Shown here piece by piece: positions 7,919 to 17,304 of a stretch of DNA of 64,000 nucleotides. Numbering within the stretch: position 1 is the stretch's first letter; the number at the start of each line of letters is the position of its first letter. The translations under genes were made by a program, and so were the position numbers. The notes under the pieces are model-generated. The model worked only from the letters and a program-made list of their open reading frames with translations. It was not told the origin of the DNA and made no database searches. This DNA is from QWQI01 sp964608915. GTDB lineage: Bacteria > Planctomycetota > Planctomycetia > Isosphaerales > Isosphaeraceae. The stretch lies in NCBI GenBank assembly GCA_964608915.1, contig CAZSQA010000003.1:186001-250000 (forward strand). Reading direction: 5' to 3'.

Positions 7919-9313
7919 GTGGAGTTCCGCCTGTTGATCGATCCGATCGAACGAATCCCGAAATTACGCCATGAACTGGGCGCGATCCTCGTCGGCCTCT
8001 GCTCAGGCTTTTCGGCGATCGCGTTCCATCACCTGATCGCATATGCCGACACCGCCCGTCACTCGCTTTCCGATCGCTATTCGGGTACCGGAGGGTTTGT
8101 CGGCCTGGGGATCATTCTGGCCTTCGGCCTGCTTTCGGCGGTATCGATCGCACTGGTCCGCAAAGTTGCCCCTGAAGCCGAAGGCAGCGGCATCGCGGCC
8201 GTGATCGCGGCCTACGACGACATACGGCCGGTTCGCGCCTGGCGAATCATTTTCGTGAAGTTCCTCGGCGGTTTTCTGGCCATGGCGGGCGGCATGCCGC
8301 TCGGCCGGGAAGGCCCCAGCGTGCAGATCGGCGCGATGTCGGGCGTTCTGGCCAAAAACCGGTTTCCGATGTTGCTGTATCGTTCCCGCGCGATACGGCT
8401 CGGGGCCGCGGGCGGCCTTGCGGCGGCCTTCGACGCGCCCCTGACGGCCGTCGTCTTCACGTTCGAAATGTTGCGTCAACCTTTCGACAAACGCAACTGC
8501 GTCGATACGTTCCTCGTCTGCGCTGTGGCTGACTGGCTGGCCCGAGTCACCGAAGGCACGCGCCTCGAACTCCCGCTCAAGCTGACCGGCACTCCTGCGC
8601 TTCCGCTGCTGATTCCTGTCATTTCCGTGGCCTTGCTGACCGGTTTCGTGGCGATCGTATTTCAAAAAGCCGTGCTCGTATTTCATGAGACTTTCGAACG
8701 CCGATTCCGCTCCGACAGAAATGCGATCGCAGCGACGTTCTGCGTCGGATGCACGCTCGGCGTCCTGTTCCTCACAAGACCCGAAATGCTCGGCGTCGGC
8801 CGAAGGCTTTTCGCCATGGTCCTGGAAGATCGAATGAGCCTTTCGCTGGCTCTCATGGCTCTTGCGATACGCATCCCGATGACGGCCCTGTGTTATGCCA
8901 CCGGTGCCCCGGGCGGCCTGATCGTGCCGACGATCCTCTTCGGCACCCTCACCGGCGAGGCTTTCGCCTGTGCGGTCACACTCGTCTGGGGCAAGATTTC
9001 CGGCGACTTTCATACCGTTTGTCTCGTCGCGGGCATGGCGGCCAGTCTCGGGGCGATCTTCCGTGTTCCGCTGACTTCGATCGTACTTACGGCCGAAATT
9101 ACAGGCACTTTCGACAGACTGCTCGAAATCTCCGTCGCTTACGTGATCGCTCATACGCTCCTGAAACGACTCCACCAGCCAGACTTGTACGCAGCTCTGG
9201 CAAGACAGCGGATTCTTCATGAACGCGAGCGGGAATCGAAAAATCCGGTCATTCCGGAAGTCACCGTAACCGGATCACCGGTCAACGATCAGGCACCCGG
9301 CGAAATCCGATAA
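7919..9313 (+). CDS. ClC-family chloride channel or H+/Cl- antiporter
   Basis: A 464-residue polytopic membrane protein of the ClC family, which moves chloride across the inner membrane, usually in exchange for protons. Ion-binding motifs in order: GSGIA (canonical GSGIP), GREGPSVQIG with the gating glutamate, GAPGGLIVP (canonical GGxFxP) and a late tyrosine in PDLYAAL. The residue equivalent to the internal proton glutamate of E. coli ClC appears to be methionine (TFEM against IIEE), by eye. GTG 7919 starts the frame; TTG at 7934 is an alternative. It converges on the small membrane protein gene, the two stop codons being 14 bases apart. Confidence 0.88.
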   Translation: MEFRLLIDPIERIPKLRHELGAILVGLCSGFSAIAFHHLIAYADTARHSLSDRYSGTGGFVGLGIILAFGLLSAVSIALVRKVAPEAEGSGIAAVIAAYDDIRPVRAWRIIFVKFLGGFLAMAGGMPLGREGPSVQIGAMSGVLAKNRFPMLLYRSRAIRLGAAGGLAAAFDAPLTAVVFTFEMLRQPFDKRNCVDTFLVCAVADWLARVTEGTRLELPLKLTGTPALPLLIPVISVALLTGFVAIVFQKAVLVFHETFERRFRSDRNAIAATFCVGCTLGVLFLTRPEMLGVGRRLFAMVLEDRMSLSLALMALAIRIPMTALCYATGAPGGLIVPTILFGTLTGEAFACAVTLVWGKISGDFHTVCLVAGMAASLGAIFRVPLTSIVLTAEITGTFDRLLEISVAYVIAHTLLKRLHQPDLYAALARQRILHERERESKNPVIPEVTVTGSPVNDQAPGEIR

Positions 9314-9327
9314 TCACGTGCCACTCC

Positions 9328-9705
9328 TCATCCGGTTTCGTTGGCCGGCTCGATGACGATCATCCGGATGGCTTTCGCCCGAACGAGCATCCGCCTGCCG
9401 GACTTAACCTCGAGAATCACCAGCGAACCGAGGTCATACGGCAATGGCTGACGCGTCTTGTAACCCATTTCGTTCGTGAAGCCGACGATCCGTACGTTTT
9501 CGAAACGCTCGGCCCCGTTCATGTGCACGTTCGCCCAGGTGGATTCGTTCAGAACCCCTCGAAGCGCGACGGGTTCCGGAGCGCGGCCTTCGCCACCCAG
9601 CCAGGCCATGATCCGGTAATACGTCGAAAGCGACATCACGCCCAGAACGATACACAAGACGACCACGCCGAAAATGCTGAACGTTTCGATCGCGGTTTGA
9701 TTCAT
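9328..9705 (-). CDS. Hypothetical single-span membrane protein
   Basis: A 125-residue protein of unknown function with one N-terminal membrane helix (IFGVVVLCIVLGVMSL, residues 9-25) and a soluble C-terminal half that looks like a small beta-barrel (FENVRIVGFTNEM ... LGSLVILEVKSGRRMLVRAKAIRMI). It lies 72 bases behind the RND pump on the same strand and could be co-transcribed with it. ATG 9705 is preferred over the TTG directly before it. Confidence 0.65.
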   Translation of the reverse strand: MNQTAIETFSIFGVVVLCIVLGVMSLSTYYRIMAWLGGEGRAPEPVALRGVLNESTWANVHMNGAERFENVRIVGFTNEMGYKTRQPLPYDLGSLVILEVKSGRRMLVRAKAIRMIVIEPANETG

Positions 9706-9777
9706 CAATGCATCCCGAATGGCTGAGCGAACACGTCTTCGATCGCATTTCGAAACCGAATTTGCGATCGATTTGCC

Positions 9778-12700
9778 TTACGCGGGTTTCCTCCGGAACT
9801 TTTTTGCCAGGTCGTCGAAAAGCGAATAAGCCACGGGCGTGACCAGAAGCGTCGGCAGTAGCGAGAGCATCTGTCCGCCGATGATCACGTTGGCCAGGCT
9901 GGCTCGCGCCGCGGCCCCCGGGCCTTTGCCCACAGCCAGCGGAATCATCCCCGCAACCAGCATCAGGGTGGTCATCAGAATCGGCCGCAGACGCGTCCGG
10001 TTGGCTTCCAGAATGGCCCGATCCCGATCCATACCGGCGCGACGGAGTTCGTTCGTGTAATCCACTTGCAGAATACCGTTTTTCTTGACGATCCCGACCA
10101 GCATGAACAGCCCGAAGATCGCATAGATGTCCATCGGCTGCTTGAGAATCTGCAACGACAGCAGAGCGAACGGGAACGTCAGCGGCAGTGCCAGAAGGAT
10201 GGTGATCGGGTCCACGAAGCTTTCGAACTGAGCCGCGAGCACCATGTACATGAACACCAGCGACAGTGCGAAGGCGATCAGAAAGTTGCGGGCGACGTCG
10301 TCCAGGTTGCGTGACTTGAAGCCCTTGCGAATTTCGTAGCCGGGCGGCAGGCCCAGGGCCTCGGCCTCTCGCACCAGGGCATTCACGCCCTGCCCCGTCG
10401 AAAATCCTGTCGCCAGGTTCGCACCGACGGTTGTTCGCCGCATCCGGTTCAGCCGTTCGATCTGCGAAGGCCCGCGCTGTTCGTCGCTGGAAGTGAAACT
10501 GCCGATCGGCACCAGCTCGCTGGAAAGCGACGAAGGCACGGTGATCTCCTCGATCGCCAGACGCGTGTCGCGCTGGCCCGGCCGGGCCCGCAGCCAGACG
10601 TCGTACTGTTCATCGCCATCCTTGAAGGTCGAAACCGGCTCGCCACCCACGAGAATGGACAGGCTCGATGAGACCGTCGCCGCGTCCACGCCCAGGTCGG
10701 CGGCACGGTCCCGGTCGATCGAAACCTGAAGCTCAGGCTTGCTCTTGGAAACGCTCGAATCGGCATCTACCAGTTCGGGCGTTTTTCTAAGCCTTTCGAG
10801 CAGTTTGTCCGTGTATTCGTAAAGCACGTCCAGGTCAGGCCCGACGAGATTGACGTCCACCTGAACCGCCAGTCCGCCGCCCTGATTCGAAGTGTCTACC
10901 ACGCCGGATCGCAAGTCAGGGTATTGCGTCATGATCTTGCGGGCCTGGGCCATGACGTCGAACTGGCTGAAGTCACGCTCAGTCAGGTCGACCATGCGCA
11001 CCAGAACCGCTCCGCGCGTCACGTCGCCCGAACCCCGGCTGACACGTGAGGACGTCTCGCCGATCGTCGTCAGCAGGTTCGTCACACCCGGCAATTCCCG
11101 CAGCTTCGTTTCGATCTCACGGCATTGCCGGTCGAACGCCTCAAGGTTCACGCCCGGCTGGGCCACCATCCGCACCACGAACTCGTTGGTGTCGTCACGC
11201 GGAATGTATTCCAGCGGCGTCCGCATCAGCAGCGGATAGCCCGTGGCGACGCAGCCCAGGCTCAGTGCGGCCACCGCCCAGCGATGCCGCATGCTCCAGC
11301 CCAGGATCGCCATATAGGACCGCTCGATGATCCGCCAGAAAAACCCGCTTTTGGACGATCCGTGGCTGGTGTCTTCCACCTTCAGAAAACGGCTGCAGAG
11401 CATCGGCGTCAGCGTGAAGCTTACGAACAGGCTCACCAGAATCGCGAACGCGATCGTCAGCCCGAAACTGTTGAACAGCCGCCCGATCTGCCCTTCCATG
11501 AACGCCACCGGCACGAAGATCACCACCAGCGAAAACGACGTCGCCAGCACCGCCAGTGCGATTTCCGAAGTGCCCCGGACCGAGGCCGTCATCGCGTCCT
11601 CGCCATTTTCTTCCATGTGCCTGAAAATGTTCTCGTGCACCACCACGGCGTCGTCGATGACGATGCCGATCGCCAGCACCAGCGCCAGCATCGTGATGTT
11701 GTTGAGCGTGAACCCCATGCCGTCCATCAAGGCGAAGGTCGTGATGATCGAGGCCGGAATCGCGGAAGTCGCGATCAAAGTCGTCCGCCAGTCGCGGATG
11801 AAGGCCAGAATCGTGATCGAAACCAGCAGGCCGGCCAGAAGCAGGTGCGTTTTCACTTCCTCGATCGACCGCGTGATGAAAACACTCTGGTCCGATACGG
11901 CCTCGATCTTCATGTCGCCCGGCAGCGCAGCCCGGATCGCGTCCAGCCGCTGCTTCACGCTTTCCACCACGGCCACGGTGTTGGCACCGGTCTGCTTGCG
12001 TACGAACAGGGCGACGGCCGATTTGCCGTCCAGCCGGGCAAGGCTCCGCTGATCCTCCCAGCCCTCTTCGGAAACGCCGATATCCTTGACCCGAATCGGA
12101 TATCCGTCCCGTACGTCGATCACAAGTTCGTTCAGCTGCGAAGCCGTCGCATATCGCCCGAGCACGCGCAGAACCAGTTCCCGGTTCGGCTGATCGACAC
12201 GCCCGCCCGGCAACTCCAGATTCTGGCTCGTCAGCGCCCGGCGGACATCCTCGATCGAGAGGTTATATTCCTGCAGCCGTTCCGTGTCGATCGTCACCTG
12301 AATCGCGCGCTGCTGGCCGCCAGCGATCGAAACCGCACCCACGCCGGAAACCGTCTCGATATTCTCTTTCACCCGCCGGCGGGCGATTTCGGTGATCTCA
12401 CGAAGGTCACGATTGCCCGACAACACCACGGTAATCACGGGCGACGAGTCTTCGTCGAATTTGTCGATCACCGGCAGCGTCACGCCCCGAGGCAGCGTGG
12501 CCACCATCGCGTTGACCTTGTTCTGCACTTCCTGCGCCGCCACATCGGGGCTTTTGTTGAGCAAAAACCGGATGAAGACCCGGCTGACACCCTCGCTCGT
12601 GATCGACCGCAGCTCGTCGATCCCCTCGATCGTATTCACCGCTTCTTCCAGCGGCCGCGTGACTTGCGTCTCGACTTCCTCGACACTTGCGCCCCGCAGG

Positions 12701-12849
12701 GTCGTCGTGATGAACACGAACGGCAAGTCCAGCCGGGGCTGAAGATCGACCCCGAGCCGCATATAGGAAAACACGCCCAGGACGATCGGCAAAGCCGTCA
12801 GCATGGTCGTGAAAACAGGGCGGCGGATGCACAGTTCTGGCAGATTCAT
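9778..12849 (-). CDS. RND-family efflux pump inner-membrane subunit (AcrB/HAE1 type)
   Basis: A 1023-residue RND transporter, full length for the family. It starts with MNLPELCIRRPVFTTML, has the first helix, a large periplasmic loop, the second bundle with LAIGIVIDDAVVVHENI (the two intramembrane aspartates of the proton relay), a second periplasmic domain with the G-G-x-PVSTFKDG stretch, and the C-terminal bundle with VGIVKKNGILQVDYTN. Such pumps export drugs, dyes or lipids with a periplasmic adaptor and an outer-membrane channel; neither partner gene is in the window. ATG 12849 matches the family N-terminus. Confidence 0.93.
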   Translation of the reverse strand: MNLPELCIRRPVFTTMLTALPIVLGVFSYMRLGVDLQPRLDLPFVFITTTLRGASVEEVETQVTRPLEEAVNTIEGIDELRSITSEGVSRVFIRFLLNKSPDVAAQEVQNKVNAMVATLPRGVTLPVIDKFDEDSSPVITVVLSGNRDLREITEIARRRVKENIETVSGVGAVSIAGGQQRAIQVTIDTERLQEYNLSIEDVRRALTSQNLELPGGRVDQPNRELVLRVLGRYATASQLNELVIDVRDGYPIRVKDIGVSEEGWEDQRSLARLDGKSAVALFVRKQTGANTVAVVESVKQRLDAIRAALPGDMKIEAVSDQSVFITRSIEEVKTHLLLAGLLVSITILAFIRDWRTTLIATSAIPASIITTFALMDGMGFTLNNITMLALVLAIGIVIDDAVVVHENIFRHMEENGEDAMTASVRGTSEIALAVLATSFSLVVIFVPVAFMEGQIGRLFNSFGLTIAFAILVSLFVSFTLTPMLCSRFLKVEDTSHGSSKSGFFWRIIERSYMAILGWSMRHRWAVAALSLGCVATGYPLLMRTPLEYIPRDDTNEFVVRMVAQPGVNLEAFDRQCREIETKLRELPGVTNLLTTIGETSSRVSRGSGDVTRGAVLVRMVDLTERDFSQFDVMAQARKIMTQYPDLRSGVVDTSNQGGGLAVQVDVNLVGPDLDVLYEYTDKLLERLRKTPELVDADSSVSKSKPELQVSIDRDRAADLGVDAATVSSSLSILVGGEPVSTFKDGDEQYDVWLRARPGQRDTRLAIEEITVPSSLSSELVPIGSFTSSDEQRGPSQIERLNRMRRTTVGANLATGFSTGQGVNALVREAEALGLPPGYEIRKGFKSRNLDDVARNFLIAFALSLVFMYMVLAAQFESFVDPITILLALPLTFPFALLSLQILKQPMDIYAIFGLFMLVGIVKKNGILQVDYTNELRRAGMDRDRAILEANRTRLRPILMTTLMLVAGMIPLAVGKGPGAAARASLANVIIGGQMLSLLPTLLVTPVAYSLFDDLAKKFRRKPA

Positions 12850-13057
12850 GAGCGGCTTTTCGGGAGGGGTATTCGGGCGGCGGGCCTGGGGCGGGGGAAG
12901 CGAACCGGCGGACCGCAAGGAGCAGCCCGCGGTGCCGGCGTTACTGGTTGGCCTTCCGGTCAAGTGGGCCGAATAAGTAATAATCTAACATCCGGACCGC
13001 CGCGAGAAAAGCGATCCGGAAGTCAATAGGATATCTTCCGCGAAAGCCGCACTGGCC

Positions 13058-14233
13058 TCAGCGGACTTTTCGGCCTCCCGATTTACGATTCCGCACGGCG
13101 AGGAAACCGATCGCCGTGACGCTGCACAGGCCCATCACAACGGTCGAAGGCTCCGGCACGACGACGCCGGTGACGAGAAAGGACGTATTGGCTCCATTGT
13201 ACTTTCCCCAACCTGTAATTGAGGTTCCGTCCGCGGAAATTCCCATGGTGTTCTCCAGAACCCACCCTGTAAGGTCGAGTCCGAGCATGGGCAAATAGGT
13301 ATTCAAATCGACCATACCTATGGAAGATTGCCAAAGAAATGCACGTGTTCCGGCTTCCGTATAACTTGAACCTACGACGACGGAACCGTCGGCGTTCACT
13401 GCTCTCGCTTCAGTAAATCCGTCCGCAAAGAGACCTCCGATACTGACCATTCCATCTTCGGCAGTCCAGCGAAAGGCCCGTGAGATACCGTTAACGTCGC
13501 CGAACCCGACGATCGTCGTTCCATCGGCACTGATCGAGTTCGCAGCCGAAAACGTTCCGTCCGAAAGCAGCCCCAAATCTTGCATGCCACCTCCGGAAGT
13601 CCATCGGATAGCATGACTATTGAAATCTTGATCAAAGCTGTATCCCGCCATCACGGAGCCATCCGCACTCACACCGCGTGCTGAAGACCCACCACCTTCC
13701 AGAGCGCCCAGATCCTGCACGCCTCCTCCGGCTGTCCAACGAAATGCTCCGCTCGCGACGGCGTCACTTTCGCCGACCACGACGGAACCATCAGCACTCA
13801 CGCCGAAGGCATCCGAGTATGTGCCGTTCAACCCGCCAAGTTTCTCCATCCCTCCGTCAGCCGTCCAGCGAATGGCCTGCCAATCATTTTCGTCCCAATT
13901 AATGCTGAAACCGACCACCACGGAACCATCGAAATTTGTGGCGCGGCCTCTTGAATCCGTCCCACCGGGCAGCACACCGAGATTCTCCATCCCGCTTCCC
14001 GATCTCCAGCGAAAAGCCCGAAGCCCATCGGACGAACCGCTATTGCCGACCACGGTCGATCCGTCGCCACTGATGCCGAACGAGTTCGCGGACGTCCCGC
14101 CTGGGAGAACTCCCAAATTGAAAATATCGACGGCATCCGCGCTTCCGTGAGGTTCCGTATAAACCAGCCCGAGGATGGTCAAAACCAGAACCGGCTTCAG
14201 ACTCATCGGGATTCGCTTCATTCGGCCAATCAT
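13058..14233 (-). CDS. PEP-CTERM protein with HAF repeats
   Basis: A 391-residue secreted protein. After a signal peptide (MSLKPVLVLTILGLVYT, cut near SADA) come about six to seven repeats of roughly 45 residues containing LGxLxGG, then GxSxDGSVVVG, then AFRWTxxxGM: the HAF-type extracellular repeat, probably a beta-propeller. The end is a PEP-CTERM sorting signal: VPEPST, a hydrophobic helix, then a basic tail (NRKSGGRKVR), recognised by exosortase. Its task on the surface is unknown. ATG 14233 follows GGAGTAAAAGAAG; ATGs at 14221 and 14206 are alternatives. Codon use is visibly less GC-rich than in neighbours. Confidence 0.88.
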   Translation of the reverse strand: MIGRMKRIPMSLKPVLVLTILGLVYTEPHGSADAVDIFNLGVLPGGTSANSFGISGDGSTVVGNSGSSDGLRAFRWRSGSGMENLGVLPGGTDSRGRATNFDGSVVVGFSINWDENDWQAIRWTADGGMEKLGGLNGTYSDAFGVSADGSVVVGESDAVASGAFRWTAGGGVQDLGALEGGGSSARGVSADGSVMAGYSFDQDFNSHAIRWTSGGGMQDLGLLSDGTFSAANSISADGTTIVGFGDVNGISRAFRWTAEDGMVSIGGLFADGFTEARAVNADGSVVVGSSYTEAGTRAFLWQSSIGMVDLNTYLPMLGLDLTGWVLENTMGISADGTSITGWGKYNGANTSFLVTGVVVPEPSTVVMGLCSVTAIGFLAVRNRKSGGRKVR

Positions 14234-14968
14234 CTTCTTTTACTCCATCGTTATCGAATTCCGTACGTCGAACCGGACGAACGTTCGCCCGGCATCCCAA
14301 CGACCGGGGATTGAGCAAACACGCCTCGTGCAATGACTTGCCGCTCGATGACCACCTGTCGTGGTCACCGACGCTCGACAATCTTCAGAGCCGAGAGGAC
14401 GCGGAATCGAATGGAGGAAATTCATTTCAAGGCTCGGAAACTTGCCGGACACTCCCTCCTTTCACGAAGGAACCTGATAGACAAAAGTTCGGTCAGCACT
14501 CAGCGCGATGTCTCATCGCCCAAACCGCTGAATGTACGAAATGACGCCGATTTGGACACGTTTTCGATTTTTTTTTCGATTTTCCCTCAGACTCTACTCA
14601 CACTTCCGGCCAAAAAAATCCCCGTATCCATCTTAAATAAATAAGGTTACGAACGATTTCAGGCAGCGATATTTCGGGTCGATTCGGATGACCGTACTGG
14701 CGTAAAAAAAACGAAACGGACAAATCGAACAAGACAATTGCATGCAAGTATGATTGATTGCGTGCAGTTGGTGACTCCAAGTTTTTGTGACCATCATTGC
14801 GATCGAGTTCGGGACTTCGTTCGATGACCCATATCGAAGTTTTCGAAAATTTCCGCAACTTTCGTCCGAAAACGACAAGCGAACATTTCCCGGATGAGGA
14901 TTTCGCTTGATCGCCGGTCACTGCCATCCGAGGATAAGAAGAGCCATTCGAAACGAACTGAGCCAGGC
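14234..14968. other. 735-bp AT-richer intergenic region
   Basis: No gene supported in either strand: the open frames present are short, low in conserved features and lack ribosome-binding sites. The stretch is clearly richer in A and T than its surroundings, with homopolymer runs such as T9 near 14570 and A7 near 14615. It lies between the divergent HAF-repeat gene and the zinc-ribbon membrane protein and probably holds both promoters. Confidence 0.6.
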
Positions 14969-15565
14969 ATGAACGAAACGCCGATCGAACTCTGGTACGC
15001 CATGTGGATCGCCATTCCCACGATCCCTTTCTACATGGCATCGGTTCTTGTGCTTCAATCCAGGTGGATCGAGCAACACCGCAAGCTGAATATCGTCATC
15101 TCACAGCTTTGTAAAATTGATTACTACGTCATGATCCTCGTCGGCATCTACTTGATCGTCACCAGGCCGAATCCCGGATTCGCGACCGATTACGACGCAT
15201 GGAGACGTCGCACGAACATGAGTTATGTTATGCTGAGCCTGATGGGCACAGCCGGAATCGTCACCATTATGTTAACCCGCAAAAGCCATTGCCCGAAATG
15301 CGGACAGCGATCGCTCCATGCCATTTACCCGCCAGCCGGTAAATTCTCGCAAATGTGTTCGAAATGCGACTATTCCGTCATTTCCTGGAAGTATTATCGC
15401 GATCGAAAGAAAGAAGCGGATCGACGAAAGGAATTGTGTTCGGATCGGCCGCCGTCTTCCGACGCGGTAATCGAGACGCCCGAGAAAATGCCGTCGGGCC
15501 GGCAGGACGGAGCCGCCGCCGCTGTTCAGGCGATCGACGAAACCGGCCATACAGGCCCGGCGTGA
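14969..15565 (+). CDS. Membrane protein with cytoplasmic zinc ribbon
   Basis: A 198-residue protein of unknown function. Three hydrophobic segments (about residues 10-28, 46-62 and 80-97) are followed by a four-cysteine zinc ribbon: CPKC, 20 residues, CSKC. A charged, Lys/Arg-rich stretch and a low-complexity tail end the protein. The layout suggests a membrane-tethered nucleic-acid or protein-binding module (inference). ATG 14969 lies directly before the first membrane segment; the preceding codons look non-coding. It converges on the catalase gene. Confidence 0.65.
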   Translation: MNETPIELWYAMWIAIPTIPFYMASVLVLQSRWIEQHRKLNIVISQLCKIDYYVMILVGIYLIVTRPNPGFATDYDAWRRRTNMSYVMLSLMGTAGIVTIMLTRKSHCPKCGQRSLHAIYPPAGKFSQMCSKCDYSVISWKYYRDRKKEADRRKELCSDRPPSSDAVIETPEKMPSGRQDGAAAAVQAIDETGHTGPA

Positions 15566-15574
15566 CATTGGTGT

Positions 15575-15606
15575 GGTGGGACCCGCTATCACGAGCGAGC
15601 CCCACC
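15575..15606. terminator. Hairpin between convergent genes
   Basis: Imperfect 12-bp stem (GTGGGACCCGCT against AGCGAGCCCCAC, two mismatches) with a six-base loop between the stops of the zinc-ribbon gene and the catalase gene. There is no good T-run, so termination is only likely, not clear. Confidence 0.4.
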
Positions 15607-15635
15607 TTTCCAACGAGTTTCGAAATGTCAGGTCA

Positions 15636-17084
15636 TCATGGCTTCGCCAGTGCGGCCTTCACGCCGGCGGCGTAATCGGGATGCACCTGGGCGAACAGAG
15701 CAAGCTGCCGTTCCACAATGAAATCGGGAACGCCGGCCATCGCCGCGGCGATGTTGGCGAACAGTCGCTGTTTCTGGCCAGGGTCGAAGAGTTCGAAAAG
15801 GGCCCGGGGCTGCGAGAAATCGTCGTTGCCCTCGCGATGGTCATACCGGTCGGCGTCGCCATGTATCGGCAGCGGCGGTTCGGCGAATTCAGGCCTCTGG
15901 GCGGGCCCGCCGAACGAATTCGGCTCGTAATACGCATCACACACCGGGCAATTGGCGAAGAAACGCATCGGCCCGTCTTTGTGATAATTGTGCACTGGGC
16001 ATTTCGGGGCATTCACGGGCAGGGCTTCGTAATGGGTGCCCAGGCGATAACGGTGGGCATCGGCATAAGCGAAGATCCGGGCCTGAAGCATTTTATCTGG
16101 CGAGAAGCCGACGCCGGGCACGATGTTCGAAGGCGAGAACGCGGCCTGTTCGATCTCGGCGAAGTAATTATCCGGGTTCCGGTTCAGCTCGATCACGCCG
16201 ACGTCGATCAGCGGGAATTCGCCATGCGGCCAGACCTTGGTCAGGTCGAACGGGTTGTATTTCGTTTGCCCGGCCCGTTCTTCGGTCATGATCTGGACCT
16301 TGAACGCCCACTTCGGATATTCGCCCCGGTCGATCGATCCGAAAAGATCTTCCTGAGTCGTTTCCCGGCTTTTGCCGACGACCTTTTCGGCTTCGGCATT
16401 CGTGTAATGCCGGTGGCCCTGAAGGGTCTTGAAATGAAACTTCACCCAGACTCTTTCGCCGGCGTCATTGATGAAGGCGTAAGTGTGGCTGCCATAGCCG
16501 TTCATGTGGCGAACGTCGGTCGGCAGGCCCCGGTCCGAGAACAGGATCGTCACCTGGTGCAGCGATTCGGGCGAAAGGCTCCAGAAATCCCACATCGCCG
16601 TGGGAGAACGCAGGTTCGTCTTCGGGTGACGTTTCTGGGTGTGAATGAAATCTGGGAATTTGTAAGGGTCGCGCACGAAGAACACGGGGGTGTTGTTGCC
16701 CACCATGTCCCAGTTGCCCTCTTCGGTATAGAATTTCAATGCGAACCCGCGCACGTCGCGCTCGGCGTCGGCGGCACCGGCCTCGCCGGCGACGGTCGAA
16801 AATCGTGCCAGCATTTCGGTCTTCTTGCCGACTTCGGAGAACAGCTTTGCCCGGGTGTATTTCGAGATGTCGTGGGTGACCGTGAGCGTGCCGAGCGCGC
16901 CCCAGCCTTTGGCATGCACGGTGCGTTCTGGAATGCGTTCGCGATTCTGATGGGCCAGCTTTTCGATCAGCTGGTAGTCCTGTATCAGGACGGGCCCGCG
17001 CGGGCCGGCCGTCACTGCATTCTGGTTGTCCGCGATCGGTGCCCCGGCTGAAGTGGTCAGCATGGGCGGTTTTTTGTCGTTCAT
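15636..17084 (-). CDS. katA: Catalase (haem, small-subunit type)
   Basis: A 482-residue monofunctional haem catalase that converts hydrogen peroxide to water and oxygen in the cytoplasm. The length and motifs fit the small-subunit clade: ERTVHAKGWGALG with the catalytic His, VGNNTPVFFVRD with the active-site Asn, FSDRGLPTDVRHMNGYGSH, and the proximal haem ligand in RIFAYADAHRYRLG. An unusual detail is the pair of cysteine motifs near residue 370-390 (KCPVHNYHKDGP and NCPVCDAYY), where most catalases have NN and other residues. ATG 17084 matches the family start. It is divergent from an OxyR-type regulator, the usual arrangement for peroxide-induced catalases. Confidence 0.95.
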   Translation of the reverse strand: MNDKKPPMLTTSAGAPIADNQNAVTAGPRGPVLIQDYQLIEKLAHQNRERIPERTVHAKGWGALGTLTVTHDISKYTRAKLFSEVGKKTEMLARFSTVAGEAGAADAERDVRGFALKFYTEEGNWDMVGNNTPVFFVRDPYKFPDFIHTQKRHPKTNLRSPTAMWDFWSLSPESLHQVTILFSDRGLPTDVRHMNGYGSHTYAFINDAGERVWVKFHFKTLQGHRHYTNAEAEKVVGKSRETTQEDLFGSIDRGEYPKWAFKVQIMTEERAGQTKYNPFDLTKVWPHGEFPLIDVGVIELNRNPDNYFAEIEQAAFSPSNIVPGVGFSPDKMLQARIFAYADAHRYRLGTHYEALPVNAPKCPVHNYHKDGPMRFFANCPVCDAYYEPNSFGGPAQRPEFAEPPLPIHGDADRYDHREGNDDFSQPRALFELFDPGQKQRLFANIAAAMAGVPDFIVERQLALFAQVHPDYAAGVKAALAKP

Positions 17085-17304
17085 GGCGTCGCGTCCCTTC
17101 CGATTCGTCGTTTCGTCGTTCCGAAACCCAGGCATGATCCAGCCGACTTCCGCCCAAACCACATCACGCCTGACCTTGAGGATTATCCGTACCGTCAAAC
17201 CATAAGTCTAATGCATTGACGACATGGCTTCGATAACCAAGAATTATGACGACGATCCGCTCGTGATTTGGACATCGATCGATCCGGAAAGGCAGCTGCT
17301 GTCG
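17085..17304. promoter_or_regulatory. Divergent katA-oxyR promoter region
   Basis: 220 bases between the two start codons. An OxyR tetramer would be expected to bind here (family knowledge). The clearest LysR-like symmetry is TTAT at 17182-17185 and ATAA at 17201-17204, spaced 15 bases; a full four-box OxyR site could not be confirmed by eye. Confidence 0.4.

Noticed and set aside
7695..7937. 80-codon plus-strand frame between the DUF2237 and ClC genes
   Set aside because: Overlaps the ClC start, has no domain or signal, and lacks a ribosome-binding site.
11125..13029. A 634-codon open frame on the plus strand antisense to the RND pump gene
   Set aside because: High GC content at third positions opens long antisense frames. 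The translation is Arg/His/Gln-rich without domains, and the RND gene on the other strand is unmistakable.
14598..15041. Minus-strand frame of 147 codons in the AT-richer gap
   Set aside because: Overlaps the start of the zinc-ribbon membrane protein gene and has no recognisable feature.
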